DNA of 32,774 bases from CAZVCJ01 sp964625745. Lineage in GTDB: Bacteria; Chloroflexota; Anaerolineae; VGOG01. Position 1 is the stretch's first letter, and each line of letters begins with the position of its first letter. The position numbers and the translations under genes were made by a program. Below, in pieces: positions 25,964 to 32,774 of the stretch. The stretch is from NCBI GenBank assembly GCA_964625745.1, contig CAZVCJ010000030.1, positions 1-32,774 on the forward strand. The letters are read 5' to 3'. The notes beneath the pieces were generated by a model. The model was not told where the DNA came from, searched no databases, and saw nothing but the letters and a program-made list of their open reading frames with translations.

Positions 25964-26728
25964 ATGTCGAAAATCATCTCCATCCACTCATTCCGTGGCG
26001 GCACGGGCAAATCCAATATCACCGCCAACCTGGCGACTATCATCGCCCAACAGAGCCAGCGGGTGGGCGTCATTGACACCGACATCCAGTCCCCCGGCAT
26101 CCACATCCTCTTCGGCCTGGACGCGGAGAGGATGGACAAGGCCCTCAACGACTACCTCTGGGGCAAGTGCGCCGTCGAGGAGACGGCCTACGATGTGGGC
26201 GAGGGCAAGGTTACAGTGATGGGCGGAGACATCTACATCATCCCCTCTAGCCTCAAGGCTGGGGAGATCTCCAGGGTGCTCAGAGAGGGCTACGACGTGA
26301 GCCTCCTCAACGACGGCTTCCGGGAACTCATCAGTCGGCTCAACCTGGACTGCCTCTTCATTGACACCCACCCCGGCCTCAACGAGGAGACGCTGCTCTC
26401 CATCGCCATCTCCGATGTGCTGCTGATCATCCTCCGCCCCGACCAGCAGGATTACCAGGGGACGGCAGTGGCGGTGGATGTGGCCCGCAAGTTGAACATC
26501 CCCAGCATGTTCCTGGTGGTCAACAAGGTCCTAACCTCCTTCGACTTCGCCGAGGTGAAGCGGGCGATGGAGAAGACCTACGGCTGCCAGGTGGCTGGGG
26601 TGTTACCTCTTTCGGAGGATATGGTCAGGCTGGCCAGCGCGGGCATCTTCTGCCTGCGCTACCCCGACCACCCCCTCACCCAGGGGCTCATGGCCATCAC
26701 CGACAGAATTACGGAGGCAACGAGCTGA
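25964..26728 (+). CDS. MinD/ParA-type P-loop ATPase, copy 2
   Basis: 254 residues from ATG 25964 (AAGGAA upstream; an earlier in-frame start at 25931 lacks a site). SFRGGTGKS Walker A, IDTDIQSPG and FIDTHPGLN are as in copy 1, and the DNA is nearly identical for most of the gene, so the duplication is recent. It lacks the six-residue insert of copy 1 and ends TEATS. It is one base from the HAMP receptor at 26730, so cotranscription is very likely. It may place or organise these receptors. Confidence 0.88.
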   Translation: MSKIISIHSFRGGTGKSNITANLATIIAQQSQRVGVIDTDIQSPGIHILFGLDAERMDKALNDYLWGKCAVEETAYDVGEGKVTVMGGDIYIIPSSLKAGEISRVLREGYDVSLLNDGFRELISRLNLDCLFIDTHPGLNEETLLSIAISDVLLIILRPDQQDYQGTAVAVDVARKLNIPSMFLVVNKVLTSFDFAEVKRAMEKTYGCQVAGVLPLSEDMVRLASAGIFCLRYPDHPLTQGLMAITDRITEATS

Positions 26729-26729
26729 G

Positions 26730-28046
26730 ATGAGGTTACAGACGAAGATTTTTCTATCCATCATCGGGCTGCTGCTGATCACGGTTATCGCCACCGCTTT
26801 CGTTACTACTCGGGGAGCAACCCAGGCCATGCTGGCCCAGATGGAAGAGGATGGCATCACCATCGCCCAACTGCTGGCCCGCAGCGGCAACTTCGCCGTG
26901 CGCGTGCCTGAGCAGGTTGAAGACGTTATAGGCGAGCAAATGGTGGTGGAGGCGCGTATCGCTGCCCATCTGGTGGCTGTGGCTGAGGGTCAGGCCGGGA
27001 TGTCCCCTGAGGAGATCAATGCCATCCTCCAGGACATCACCGACCACACCGTGCTGGACGAGTTCTGGATCACCGACGAGACAGCCCACGCCTACCTGCG
27101 CAACGAACTGGACATTGACTTCACCTTCAGCCTCGACCCCGCTGAGCAACCCCAGGCTCACGTTTTCTACCCACTGCTCAGTCAAGAGGACGGGATAGTG
27201 ATACAAGAAGCCCGCCAGCGAGAGGTAGATCCCAAGGTGTTTAAGTACGTTGGCGTGTCGGGAATAGACAAACCGCGCATCGTCCAGGTGGGCTATCTGG
27301 CCACCTTCCTCGAAGAACTTAGCCAAGATATGAATGTCCAGAGGCTATTGGACGAACTGACCGGGCAGGGCAATGTGGCTTCCATCCGCCTGGTGGATGC
27401 CAAACGTCAAAGCCTTGCCGCCAGTACCCAACCGATCAGAGGCATCGGCGAAAGGCTGAGCGGTGATGACCTGAACTTGCTAACGAAGGCTATCACGTCC
27501 AGAGGGGTGTGCACCGCCCTTCGACAGGCTCAGGACACCGCCTTGCGAGAGGACGTCTTGAGGGTCGCAGTACCGCTGCTAGACCAGGAGGGGAACGTGC
27601 AGGTAGTAGCCTTCGTTTACCTTCTGACCGATAGCGTCAGGGCTGCCATCCAAACAGGCGTCATTCGTAGCCTTCTCGTTTCGGTGGCCGTGCTCGTCGT
27701 TGGGGCTCTCATCTCCTTTCTCCTGAGCAGCAGCATCACCCGACCGCTTCGCAAGCTGACCGGTGCGGCTCAGGTTATAGAACGTGGCGGGCGGTTTGAG
27801 CCGGAGCGCATCGCCAGCCTGACCAGGGCCAGGGACGAGTTAGCCCAACTGGCCCGGGTTTTCAGTCAAATGGCCGTCAAGGTGCAGGCTCGCGAGGAGC
27901 AGTTGAAAAGACAGGTGGAGGAGCTGCGTATCCAGATTGACGAGGTCAAGAAGGCCAGGCAAGTGGCGGAGATCACCGAGACCGAATACTTTCGGCACCT
28001 CCGAGAGCACGCCCAGGAGATGAGAGAAAGGGCGAAAGGGCAATGA
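26730..28046 (+). CDS. HAMP receptor without output domain, first of two
   Basis: 438 residues. ATG 26730 follows the ParA stop by one base, with ACGGAGG upstream. An N-terminal membrane helix is followed by about 280 extracytoplasmic residues with no recognised fold, a second helix (SLLVSVAVLVVGALISFLL) and a HAMP domain (SSSITRPLRKLTGAAQVIE). A coiled coil ends the protein in ITETEYFRHLREHA. No kinase, cyclase or methyl-accepting part follows. The HAMP and tail closely match the receptor at 28179, while the sensor parts differ. It probably signals through protein contact, perhaps with the ParA-type ATPase. Confidence 0.82.
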   Translation: MRLQTKIFLSIIGLLLITVIATAFVTTRGATQAMLAQMEEDGITIAQLLARSGNFAVRVPEQVEDVIGEQMVVEARIAAHLVAVAEGQAGMSPEEINAILQDITDHTVLDEFWITDETAHAYLRNELDIDFTFSLDPAEQPQAHVFYPLLSQEDGIVIQEARQREVDPKVFKYVGVSGIDKPRIVQVGYLATFLEELSQDMNVQRLLDELTGQGNVASIRLVDAKRQSLAASTQPIRGIGERLSGDDLNLLTKAITSRGVCTALRQAQDTALREDVLRVAVPLLDQEGNVQVVAFVYLLTDSVRAAIQTGVIRSLLVSVAVLVVGALISFLLSSSITRPLRKLTGAAQVIERGGRFEPERIASLTRARDELAQLARVFSQMAVKVQAREEQLKRQVEELRIQIDEVKKARQVAEITETEYFRHLREHAQEMRERAKGQ

Positions 28047-28054
28047 CGATATGA

Positions 28055-28154
28055 NNNNNNNNNNNNNNNNNNNNNNNNNNNNNNNNNNNNNNNNNNNNNN
28101 NNNNNNNNNNNNNNNNNNNNNNNNNNNNNNNNNNNNNNNNNNNNNNNNNNNNNN
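28055..28154. other. Assembly gap, 100 N
   Basis: A run of exactly 100 N, a conventional scaffold gap of unknown true length. The frame of the next gene stays open up to the gap, so its true start may be missing, and other genes could be hidden. Confidence 0.99.
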
Positions 28155-28178
28155 CTCTCTTTCAATTCCTGGACGAAT

Positions 28179-29291
28179 ATGAAAAATAACCCGGAAGTGA
28201 AAAATCCTGAACTCAGATTCAGAATAAGAACCAAGATGCTGCTGGCTTTCCTGGGGCTGTCCATCATTTCTCTTGCTCTGTTCGGATACGTCGCCCTCAG
28301 CAACATAAGGAGGCTGGGTGACTATGCCTTAGAAAAGAGCGCGTCCCTGGGAGAGAGTGCGACAAACGACGCCACCAATGCTCTGGAGGCTCTCGGCGCA
28401 GCGATCATAGAGCAAAAGGCAAAAGACGTGGCCATGCAATGTGCGATTTACATGGATGCTCATCCTGACATGACCGTGGCCGATTTACAGGCCAGTGCAG
28501 AGTTTCAAGAGATCGCCGTTCAACCTGTCGGTGAGACCGGATACACAGCACTAACAAACTATGAAACCCTCATCTGTCGTTTCCATGTAAATCCTGACAT
28601 TGTCAACCTGGACCTCCACGAGCTGGCCCAAAAACTGCCTGGTTTCTGGGAAGTGATGGAGGACAGCCAGGGCGGCCAGGATTCCTTTGGCTACTATGAC
28701 TGGGAAGAGCAAGATGGCTCAGTCAGAAAAAAATACATGTTCATAACCCCAATAAAAGCGAGGGCAGCGGATGGTGTAGGAATGACGGTAGCAGCCACGA
28801 CCTACATTGACGAATTCTCCAAACCTGTGGAAGAAACGAAAAAGAAGATCGCCGCCACAGCTTTGAGCGTCAACGAGCACATCAATGCAGAAATCAATAA
28901 CACCCGCCATACCTTCATTGGCGTCCTCATCGCCATGATTCTGGTGGTCTTCGCAGTGTCCTTTCTTCTTTCAAGAGCGATCACAAACCCCATCGTGGCC
29001 CTTACCCAGGCTGCTCAGAGCATAGAACGAGGAGAGCGGTTCGAGCCAGAGCGCATCGCTGTCCTGGCCAAGGCCAGAGACGAGCTGGCCCATCTAGCCC
29101 GGGTCTTCAGCCAGATGGCCGTCGAGGTACAAGCCCGTGAGGAACGGCTGAAAAGACGGGTGGAGGAACTGCGTATCAGAATTGACGAGACAAGGAAGGC
29201 CAGACAGGTGGCGGAGATAACCGAGACCGAGTACTTCCAGCACTTGCAGGAACACGCTGCCAAGATGAGAGAAAGGGCGAAAGGAAGATAA
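28179..29291 (+). CDS. Cache-HAMP receptor without output domain, second of two
   Basis: 370 residues from the first visible ATG; no stop lies between it and the gap, and no ribosome site is visible, so the N-terminus may extend upstream. Membrane helix, single Cache-like sensor (PVGETGYTALTNYETLICR, GFWEVMEDSQGGQDSFGY, MTVAATTYIDEF), second helix, HAMP (SRAITNPIVALTQAAQSIE) and coiled coil ending ITETEYFQHLQEHA. The last 110 residues are very like those of the receptor before it, so one C-terminal module has been joined to two sensors. It lacks an output domain. Confidence 0.82.
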   Translation: MKNNPEVKNPELRFRIRTKMLLAFLGLSIISLALFGYVALSNIRRLGDYALEKSASLGESATNDATNALEALGAAIIEQKAKDVAMQCAIYMDAHPDMTVADLQASAEFQEIAVQPVGETGYTALTNYETLICRFHVNPDIVNLDLHELAQKLPGFWEVMEDSQGGQDSFGYYDWEEQDGSVRKKYMFITPIKARAADGVGMTVAATTYIDEFSKPVEETKKKIAATALSVNEHINAEINNTRHTFIGVLIAMILVVFAVSFLLSRAITNPIVALTQAAQSIERGERFEPERIAVLAKARDELAHLARVFSQMAVEVQAREERLKRRVEELRIRIDETRKARQVAEITETEYFQHLQEHAAKMRERAKGR

Positions 29292-29304
29292 AATCGCTAC
29301 AACT

Positions 29305-29333
29305 TGACAATGACCCCATTAGACAGTACAATT
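29305..29333 (+). promoter_or_regulatory. Consensus sigma-70 promoter before the Npt1-like gene
   Basis: TTGACA (29305-29310), 17-base spacer, TACAAT (29328-29333). It is the best match to consensus that I found in the window and separates the carrier gene (ATG 29369) from the receptor operon. Transcription would begin about 29340. Confidence 0.7.
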
Positions 29334-29368
29334 CGGGTTGCTGTTCACCTGGTGTTCGGGAGCATATC

Positions 29369-30730
29369 ATGAAAGATCTCCTAAGCCGAACATTTCGACT
29401 CCGCCCAGGAGAGACGGGCCTGGTGTTTACCCTGGGCCTCCTACTGCTAAGCAATTCTGTTGCCCAGCAAGTGTCTGGAATTGTAGCCATCAGCGGCTTC
29501 TTGAGTGAGGGAGGAGTCAACCAGATACTCATCGTCTGGGTGATAGACACGCTGCTGATCATCCTGATGACAGGGTTGCAGTCCTTGATCGTAGACCGTT
29601 TCGACCGCATCACTTTGATGCGCGGCATGATTTTCACCTTCGCCCTGGTGTTTACCGTCTTGCGACTGATGTTCACCTTCCAGGCCCTTGGCTGGCTCAA
29701 CTACTCGCTCCTCTACCTGGTCTCTGAGCAACAGTGGCTATTCTTCCCCTTGATCTTCTGGGTTCTGGCCAACGACGTCCTCGACATGGCTCAAACCAAA
29801 CGACTCTTCCCCCTAATCGCCAGTGGGGGGTCTGTCGGGAAGCTCGTGGGTATCGGCATCGCTCTCCTATCGCCTGGCCTGTTTAGTCGGCTAGCCATCA
29901 AGCCAGCAGAAGTGTTGACCCTCAACGTGCTGATTTACATGCTGGCCTATCTCATCGTGCTGGCGGGACTACGCAAAGTCAAAGTGCGGCAAACGCGGCA
30001 GAAACCCGAGACGCTGCAAGAGACGTTGACCGAAGGCTGGGCCTTCATACGCGAAGTGCCCTCTTTCCGCTACCTGATGCTGTCCATATTGGCGTTGATC
30101 GTATGTGACACCATCATCGAGTTCCGCTTCCTGGTCGTTTCCAACGAGATTTTCAACGACGCCAGCAGCTATCAGACTTTCTACAGCCTCTACCGCCTGG
30201 GACTGATCCTGGCCTCCATCGCCATCCAGGCCTTCCTGACCAATCGCGTCATAGCCAGAATCAGCTTGAAGAACACCTTTTTGATCCTGCCTTTCACCGC
30301 GTTGGCCGGCGCAACCTGGATGATGGCCCTGCCTGGAATCATCAGCAGCGTCGGGGGAGTGATTTTGGAGAAGCTCCCAGCCATCACCGTGGATCAATCG
30401 GCCCGCAAGGCATTTCAGGCGCTGGTGCCGGAGGAGCGTCGGGGCAGGGTGAGCATGTTCATGGATAGTTACCTGTTTGCGGGGGGCACCATCATCGGCT
30501 GTCTGGTGACCGGCGCCATCGTCTTCGTGGGACCCCTTCGCGGAATCACGGGTCCCCAATCGAGCGGTTCACCACACTTTTACATCTATCTGGCAGTTGC
30601 AGTGCTGGCAACTCTGTTCGCCATCTGGGCCATCCTCAAGATGCGCTCCGTATACGAAAGCAGCCTGTTCAACTGGCGACTGAAGCGCCGCCAGCGCCGC
30701 ACGAGCGTGCTGGATAAGCTCGACTTTTAG
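29369..30730 (+). CDS. Npt1-type (ATP/ADP translocase-like) major facilitator carrier
   Basis: 453 residues, about twelve hydrophobic helices in two halves joined by a basic loop (RKVKVRQTRQKPETLQETL). GGGAG precedes ATG 29369. The pattern LIASGGSVGKLVGIG after DVLDMAQTKRLFPL, and VDQSARKAFQALVPEERRGRV in the second half, is typical of Npt1-like carriers found widely in free-living bacteria, distinct from true parasite ATP/ADP exchangers. The substrate is unknown. A strong promoter of its own implies independent expression. A foldback repeat follows it. Confidence 0.78.
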   Translation: MKDLLSRTFRLRPGETGLVFTLGLLLLSNSVAQQVSGIVAISGFLSEGGVNQILIVWVIDTLLIILMTGLQSLIVDRFDRITLMRGMIFTFALVFTVLRLMFTFQALGWLNYSLLYLVSEQQWLFFPLIFWVLANDVLDMAQTKRLFPLIASGGSVGKLVGIGIALLSPGLFSRLAIKPAEVLTLNVLIYMLAYLIVLAGLRKVKVRQTRQKPETLQETLTEGWAFIREVPSFRYLMLSILALIVCDTIIEFRFLVVSNEIFNDASSYQTFYSLYRLGLILASIAIQAFLTNRVIARISLKNTFLILPFTALAGATWMMALPGIISSVGGVILEKLPAITVDQSARKAFQALVPEERRGRVSMFMDSYLFAGGTIIGCLVTGAIVFVGPLRGITGPQSSGSPHFYIYLAVAVLATLFAIWAILKMRSVYESSLFNWRLKRRQRRTSVLDKLDF

Positions 30731-30735
30731 CCACT

Positions 30736-30834
30736 AGAAACCAGGTTTTTTGCGCCCAAAAGCAGAGAGAGGTGGCTGTTCCAGTCACGCCCGCTGACCA
30801 GAATCCTACCTGTTCAGAGAAAAACCTGGTTTCT
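30736..30834. repeat. Small foldback repeat with perfect 15-bp ends
   Basis: AGAAACCAGGTTTTT (30736-30750) and AAAAACCTGGTTTCT (30820-30834) are exact inverted copies 69 bases apart. No coding content. It resembles small dispersed intergenic elements with GAAACC/GGTTTC ends. It fills the space between the carrier and the ligase gene and leaves eight bases before ATG 30842. Confidence 0.7.
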
Positions 30835-30841
30835 TTACAGA

Positions 30842-31855
30842 ATGAATGTGGTCAACCAGATGAAAGTTGGAATAACCTACGACCTGCGAAATGACTACCC
30901 ACCTTATGTGAACGCTCCCCCCGACTACTTCGCTGAATTCGACACGGAAGAGAATATCAACTACCTGGCAACAGCCATCGAGAGTCTGGGGCATCAGGTC
31001 TGCAGGATCGGCAACGTTTATAAGCTGGTGCGCTTCGTTGCAGATGGCGGATCGGCTGACATAGTGTTCAACATGGCGGAGGGCCTGTGGGGGCGAGCGA
31101 GGGAGTCCCAGGTTCCCGCCATACTGGAGGCATATCGGATACCTTACACCGGCTCTGACCCGCTGACGCTGGCCCTCTGCCTGGACAAGGCCCTGACCAA
31201 GCGGCTTTGGCAGAGCGCGGGATTGCCAACTCCCGAATTCTGCACCGTGGCAGACATGGCGGAACTCGACCAGGCGAGAGACAGCCTGCCAGTTTTTCCC
31301 CTATTTGTGAAACCGGCCCACGAAGGCGCATCAAAGGGCATCGGCGTAGAATCCATCGTTGAATCGGATCGGGAATTGCGCGCCAGAGTCGAGTGGGTGT
31401 TAGCCTGGTATCAGCAACCAGCACTCATCGAGGAATTCCTTCCTGGACGGGAGTTCACTATTGGCATCCTGGGAAACGGACTCCAAGCCAGAGTGCTCGG
31501 AATTGGAGAGATTGTTCTAACTTCGCTTGACAGAGTGTACGGTTTTGGGCAGAAGGAGCGATGGGAAGCCCGTGTTCCACACAAGCTTATCGCGGTGGAA
31601 TCAACCTCTCTCAAAAGTGAGCTGGCGGAACTGGCTTTGCGAGCATACCGCGCGGTTGGCTGTCGAGACCTGGGACGATTAGAGATTCGTCTCGACAAGA
31701 ACGATAATCCACAATTACTTGAGATCAATCCAATAGTAGGGTTGCACCCAACCCACGCCTCTTTGCCCATCATTGCGACGCAGGCCGGCATCTCCTACGA
31801 AGAGCTTATTGCCGAAATACTCGAACACGCTATCAACCGATGGTCTCCAGATTGA
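30842..31855 (+). CDS. D-alanine-D-alanine ligase-like ATP-grasp enzyme
   Basis: 337 residues from ATG 30842; ATG 30860 (MKVGITYDLRND) is the start by family pattern and is equally likely, as neither has a clear ribosome site and the foldback repeat ends just upstream. VFNMAEGLWGRARESQVPAI and IPYTGSDPLTLALCLDK are D-Ala-D-Ala ligase-like; FVKPAHEGASKGIG and LLEINPIVGLHPTH are ATP-grasp elements. Ligases of this group join two amino-acid-like substrates. The downstream aminomutase-like gene starts two bases after its stop, so it may use a beta-amino acid rather than serve cell-wall synthesis. Confidence 0.82.
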   Translation: MNVVNQMKVGITYDLRNDYPPYVNAPPDYFAEFDTEENINYLATAIESLGHQVCRIGNVYKLVRFVADGGSADIVFNMAEGLWGRARESQVPAILEAYRIPYTGSDPLTLALCLDKALTKRLWQSAGLPTPEFCTVADMAELDQARDSLPVFPLFVKPAHEGASKGIGVESIVESDRELRARVEWVLAWYQQPALIEEFLPGREFTIGILGNGLQARVLGIGEIVLTSLDRVYGFGQKERWEARVPHKLIAVESTSLKSELAELALRAYRAVGCRDLGRLEIRLDKNDNPQLLEINPIVGLHPTHASLPIIATQAGISYEELIAEILEHAINRWSPD

Positions 31856-31857
31856 AG

Positions 31858-32774
31858 ATGTCTAAAAACGCTACCCTTAAACCTCTCGTCTGGTCCGACT
31901 GGCGCTCACAGTTACAGCATCGCATCACAACTGTGGAGCAACTGCGCGAATGGATCAACGTAACCGAACGAGAAGAGAAAGCCATCAAGGCATGTACGGA
32001 CAAGTACCGATGGAGCCTTACCCCGTACTACGCCTCTTTGATGGACGAGCACGACGAAACGTGCCCTATTCGCCAACAGGCGGTTCCTAGCTTGCTGGAA
32101 CTGGAGCATTCTCCTGGCACGTCTGTGGACCCCGTGGGAGATCGAGCCTATCGCCAGACTAACCGCGTCGTTCACAAATATCCCGACCGGGTTCTACTCC
32201 TGGTGACACATTTTTGCGCTACGTACTGCCGCTTTTGCACCCGCAAGTACCACACGATGGACCTGGACGGCACCTACTTTGAGAGGGACGAAGCGACATC
32301 CTGGGAAGAGGACTACGACTATATAGCCAGCCATCCGGCCATACGCGACGTGCTGCTCAGTGGCGGCGACCCGTTGATATATTCTGACAGCAAGTTAGAC
32401 CAAATCATCTCCCGCTTGCGACAGATTCCCCACGTGGAGATCATCCGCCTCGGCAGTCGCTTCCCGGTAGTACTACCACAGCGCATCACGCCAGAGCTGT
32501 GCACCATGCTGGAACAGTATCATCCCATTTGGTTTAACACTCACTTCAACCATCCAAAAGAAATCACGCCAGAGGCAGCGCAGGCCTGCGACCGGCTGCT
32601 GCGGCACGGCATTGTGGTGCAGAACCAAACCGTTCTCTTGAAAGGCATCAACGACGACCTGCCCACCATGCGCGAGCTATTGACCGGACTCCTGAGAATT
32701 CGCGTCCGCCCCTACTACCTCTACCACTGCGACAATGCCGTCGGCGTGTCGCACTTTGCGACCAGTCTGGAAAA
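31858..32774 (+). CDS. KamA-type (lysine 2,3-aminomutase-like) radical SAM enzyme, cut by window end
   Basis: 305 codons from ATG 31858 remain open to the window edge, so the 3' end is missing. The radical SAM motif CATYCRFC gives Cys 120, 124 and 127 and is followed by TRKYH; LLSGGDPLIY is the GGD motif of this group. RWSLTPYYASLM and CPIRQQAVPS upstream fit the family's N-terminal region. Members use PLP and SAM to shift an amino group. PLP-binding residues lie beyond the edge, so exact specificity (lysine, glutamate or other) is open. It is coupled to the ATP-grasp gene. Confidence 0.85.
   Translation, partial: MSKNATLKPLVWSDWRSQLQHRITTVEQLREWINVTEREEKAIKACTDKYRWSLTPYYASLMDEHDETCPIRQQAVPSLLELEHSPGTSVDPVGDRAYRQTNRVVHKYPDRVLLLVTHFCATYCRFCTRKYHTMDLDGTYFERDEATSWEEDYDYIASHPAIRDVLLSGGDPLIYSDSKLDQIISRLRQIPHVEIIRLGSRFPVVLPQRITPELCTMLEQYHPIWFNTHFNHPKEITPEAAQACDRLLRHGIVVQNQTVLLKGINDDLPTMRELLTGLLRIRVRPYYLYHCDNAVGVSHFATSLE

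Noticed and set aside
1..32774. tRNA, rRNA or CRISPR array
   Set aside because: No cloverleaf, rRNA-like stretch or regularly spaced short repeats were seen; the repeats present are foldback elements and gene duplicates.

Overview
The window looks like part of a metagenome-assembled scaffold (it carries a run of exactly 100 N) from an uncultured bacterium. The gene content suggests Chloroflexota, probably Anaerolineae-like: fairly GC-rich DNA, Cache/HAMP receptors, an Npt1-like carrier, MinD/ParA ATPases and small nitrile-hydratase/Nif11-type peptide leaders. No rRNA or other marker confirms this, so taxonomy is inference. Every supported gene is on the + strand.

The centre is a multi-module peptide natural product (RiPP) island. 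Three small genes (4593-4874, 10239-10442, 21702-21935) share a leader ending in an LDxRxSK-like motif and differ completely after it: a cysteine-free hydrophobic tail, almost no tail, and a short Cys/aromatic tail. Each has an upstream gene for a membrane protein that fuses a PqqD-like domain to an M50 (site-2) metalloprotease: 3220-4527, 8551-9876 (tail cut off by a small transposon) and 18661-20097. Around these are an M16 protease, two cobalamin-type radical SAM enzymes, a SPASM radical SAM enzyme with a PqqD-like N-terminus, and a tandem pair of small radical SAM enzymes. A plausible scheme is that the PqqD domain holds the leader, radical SAM enzymes modify the tail, M50/M16 proteases remove the leader, and the large permease-like proteins move the product.

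Layout: 89-6234, module A (permease 1, M50 copy 1, precursor 1, M16 protease). 6448-7647, Cache sensor, then a foldback element. 7959-12041, module B (six-helix membrane protein, M50 copy 2 with a MITE insertion, precursor 2, B12-radical SAM, remnant of a SPASM gene). 12127-15799, ParA copy 1 and permease copy 2, the latter frameshifted by a 13-bp tandem duplication. 15990-16574, lipoprotein. 16686-25876, module D (two radical SAMs, M50 copy 3, SPASM radical SAM, precursor 3, class I isoprenoid-synthase-like protein, B12-radical SAM, one-barrel class II cyclase-like protein with a DxDD motif). 25964-29291, ParA copy 2 and two HAMP receptors without output domains, with the assembly gap between them. 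29369 to the end, Npt1-like carrier, D-Ala-D-Ala-ligase-like ATP-grasp enzyme and a KamA-type radical SAM gene cut by the window edge.

The most unusual points are the reuse of one leader/protease pair with divergent maturation enzymes, the terpenoid-type trio 3' of precursor 3, and clear decay or remodelling: an exactly reversible MITE insertion, a 13-bp duplication, a truncated maturase and a precursor with no core. The signals are read directly from sequence; product chemistry is inference.
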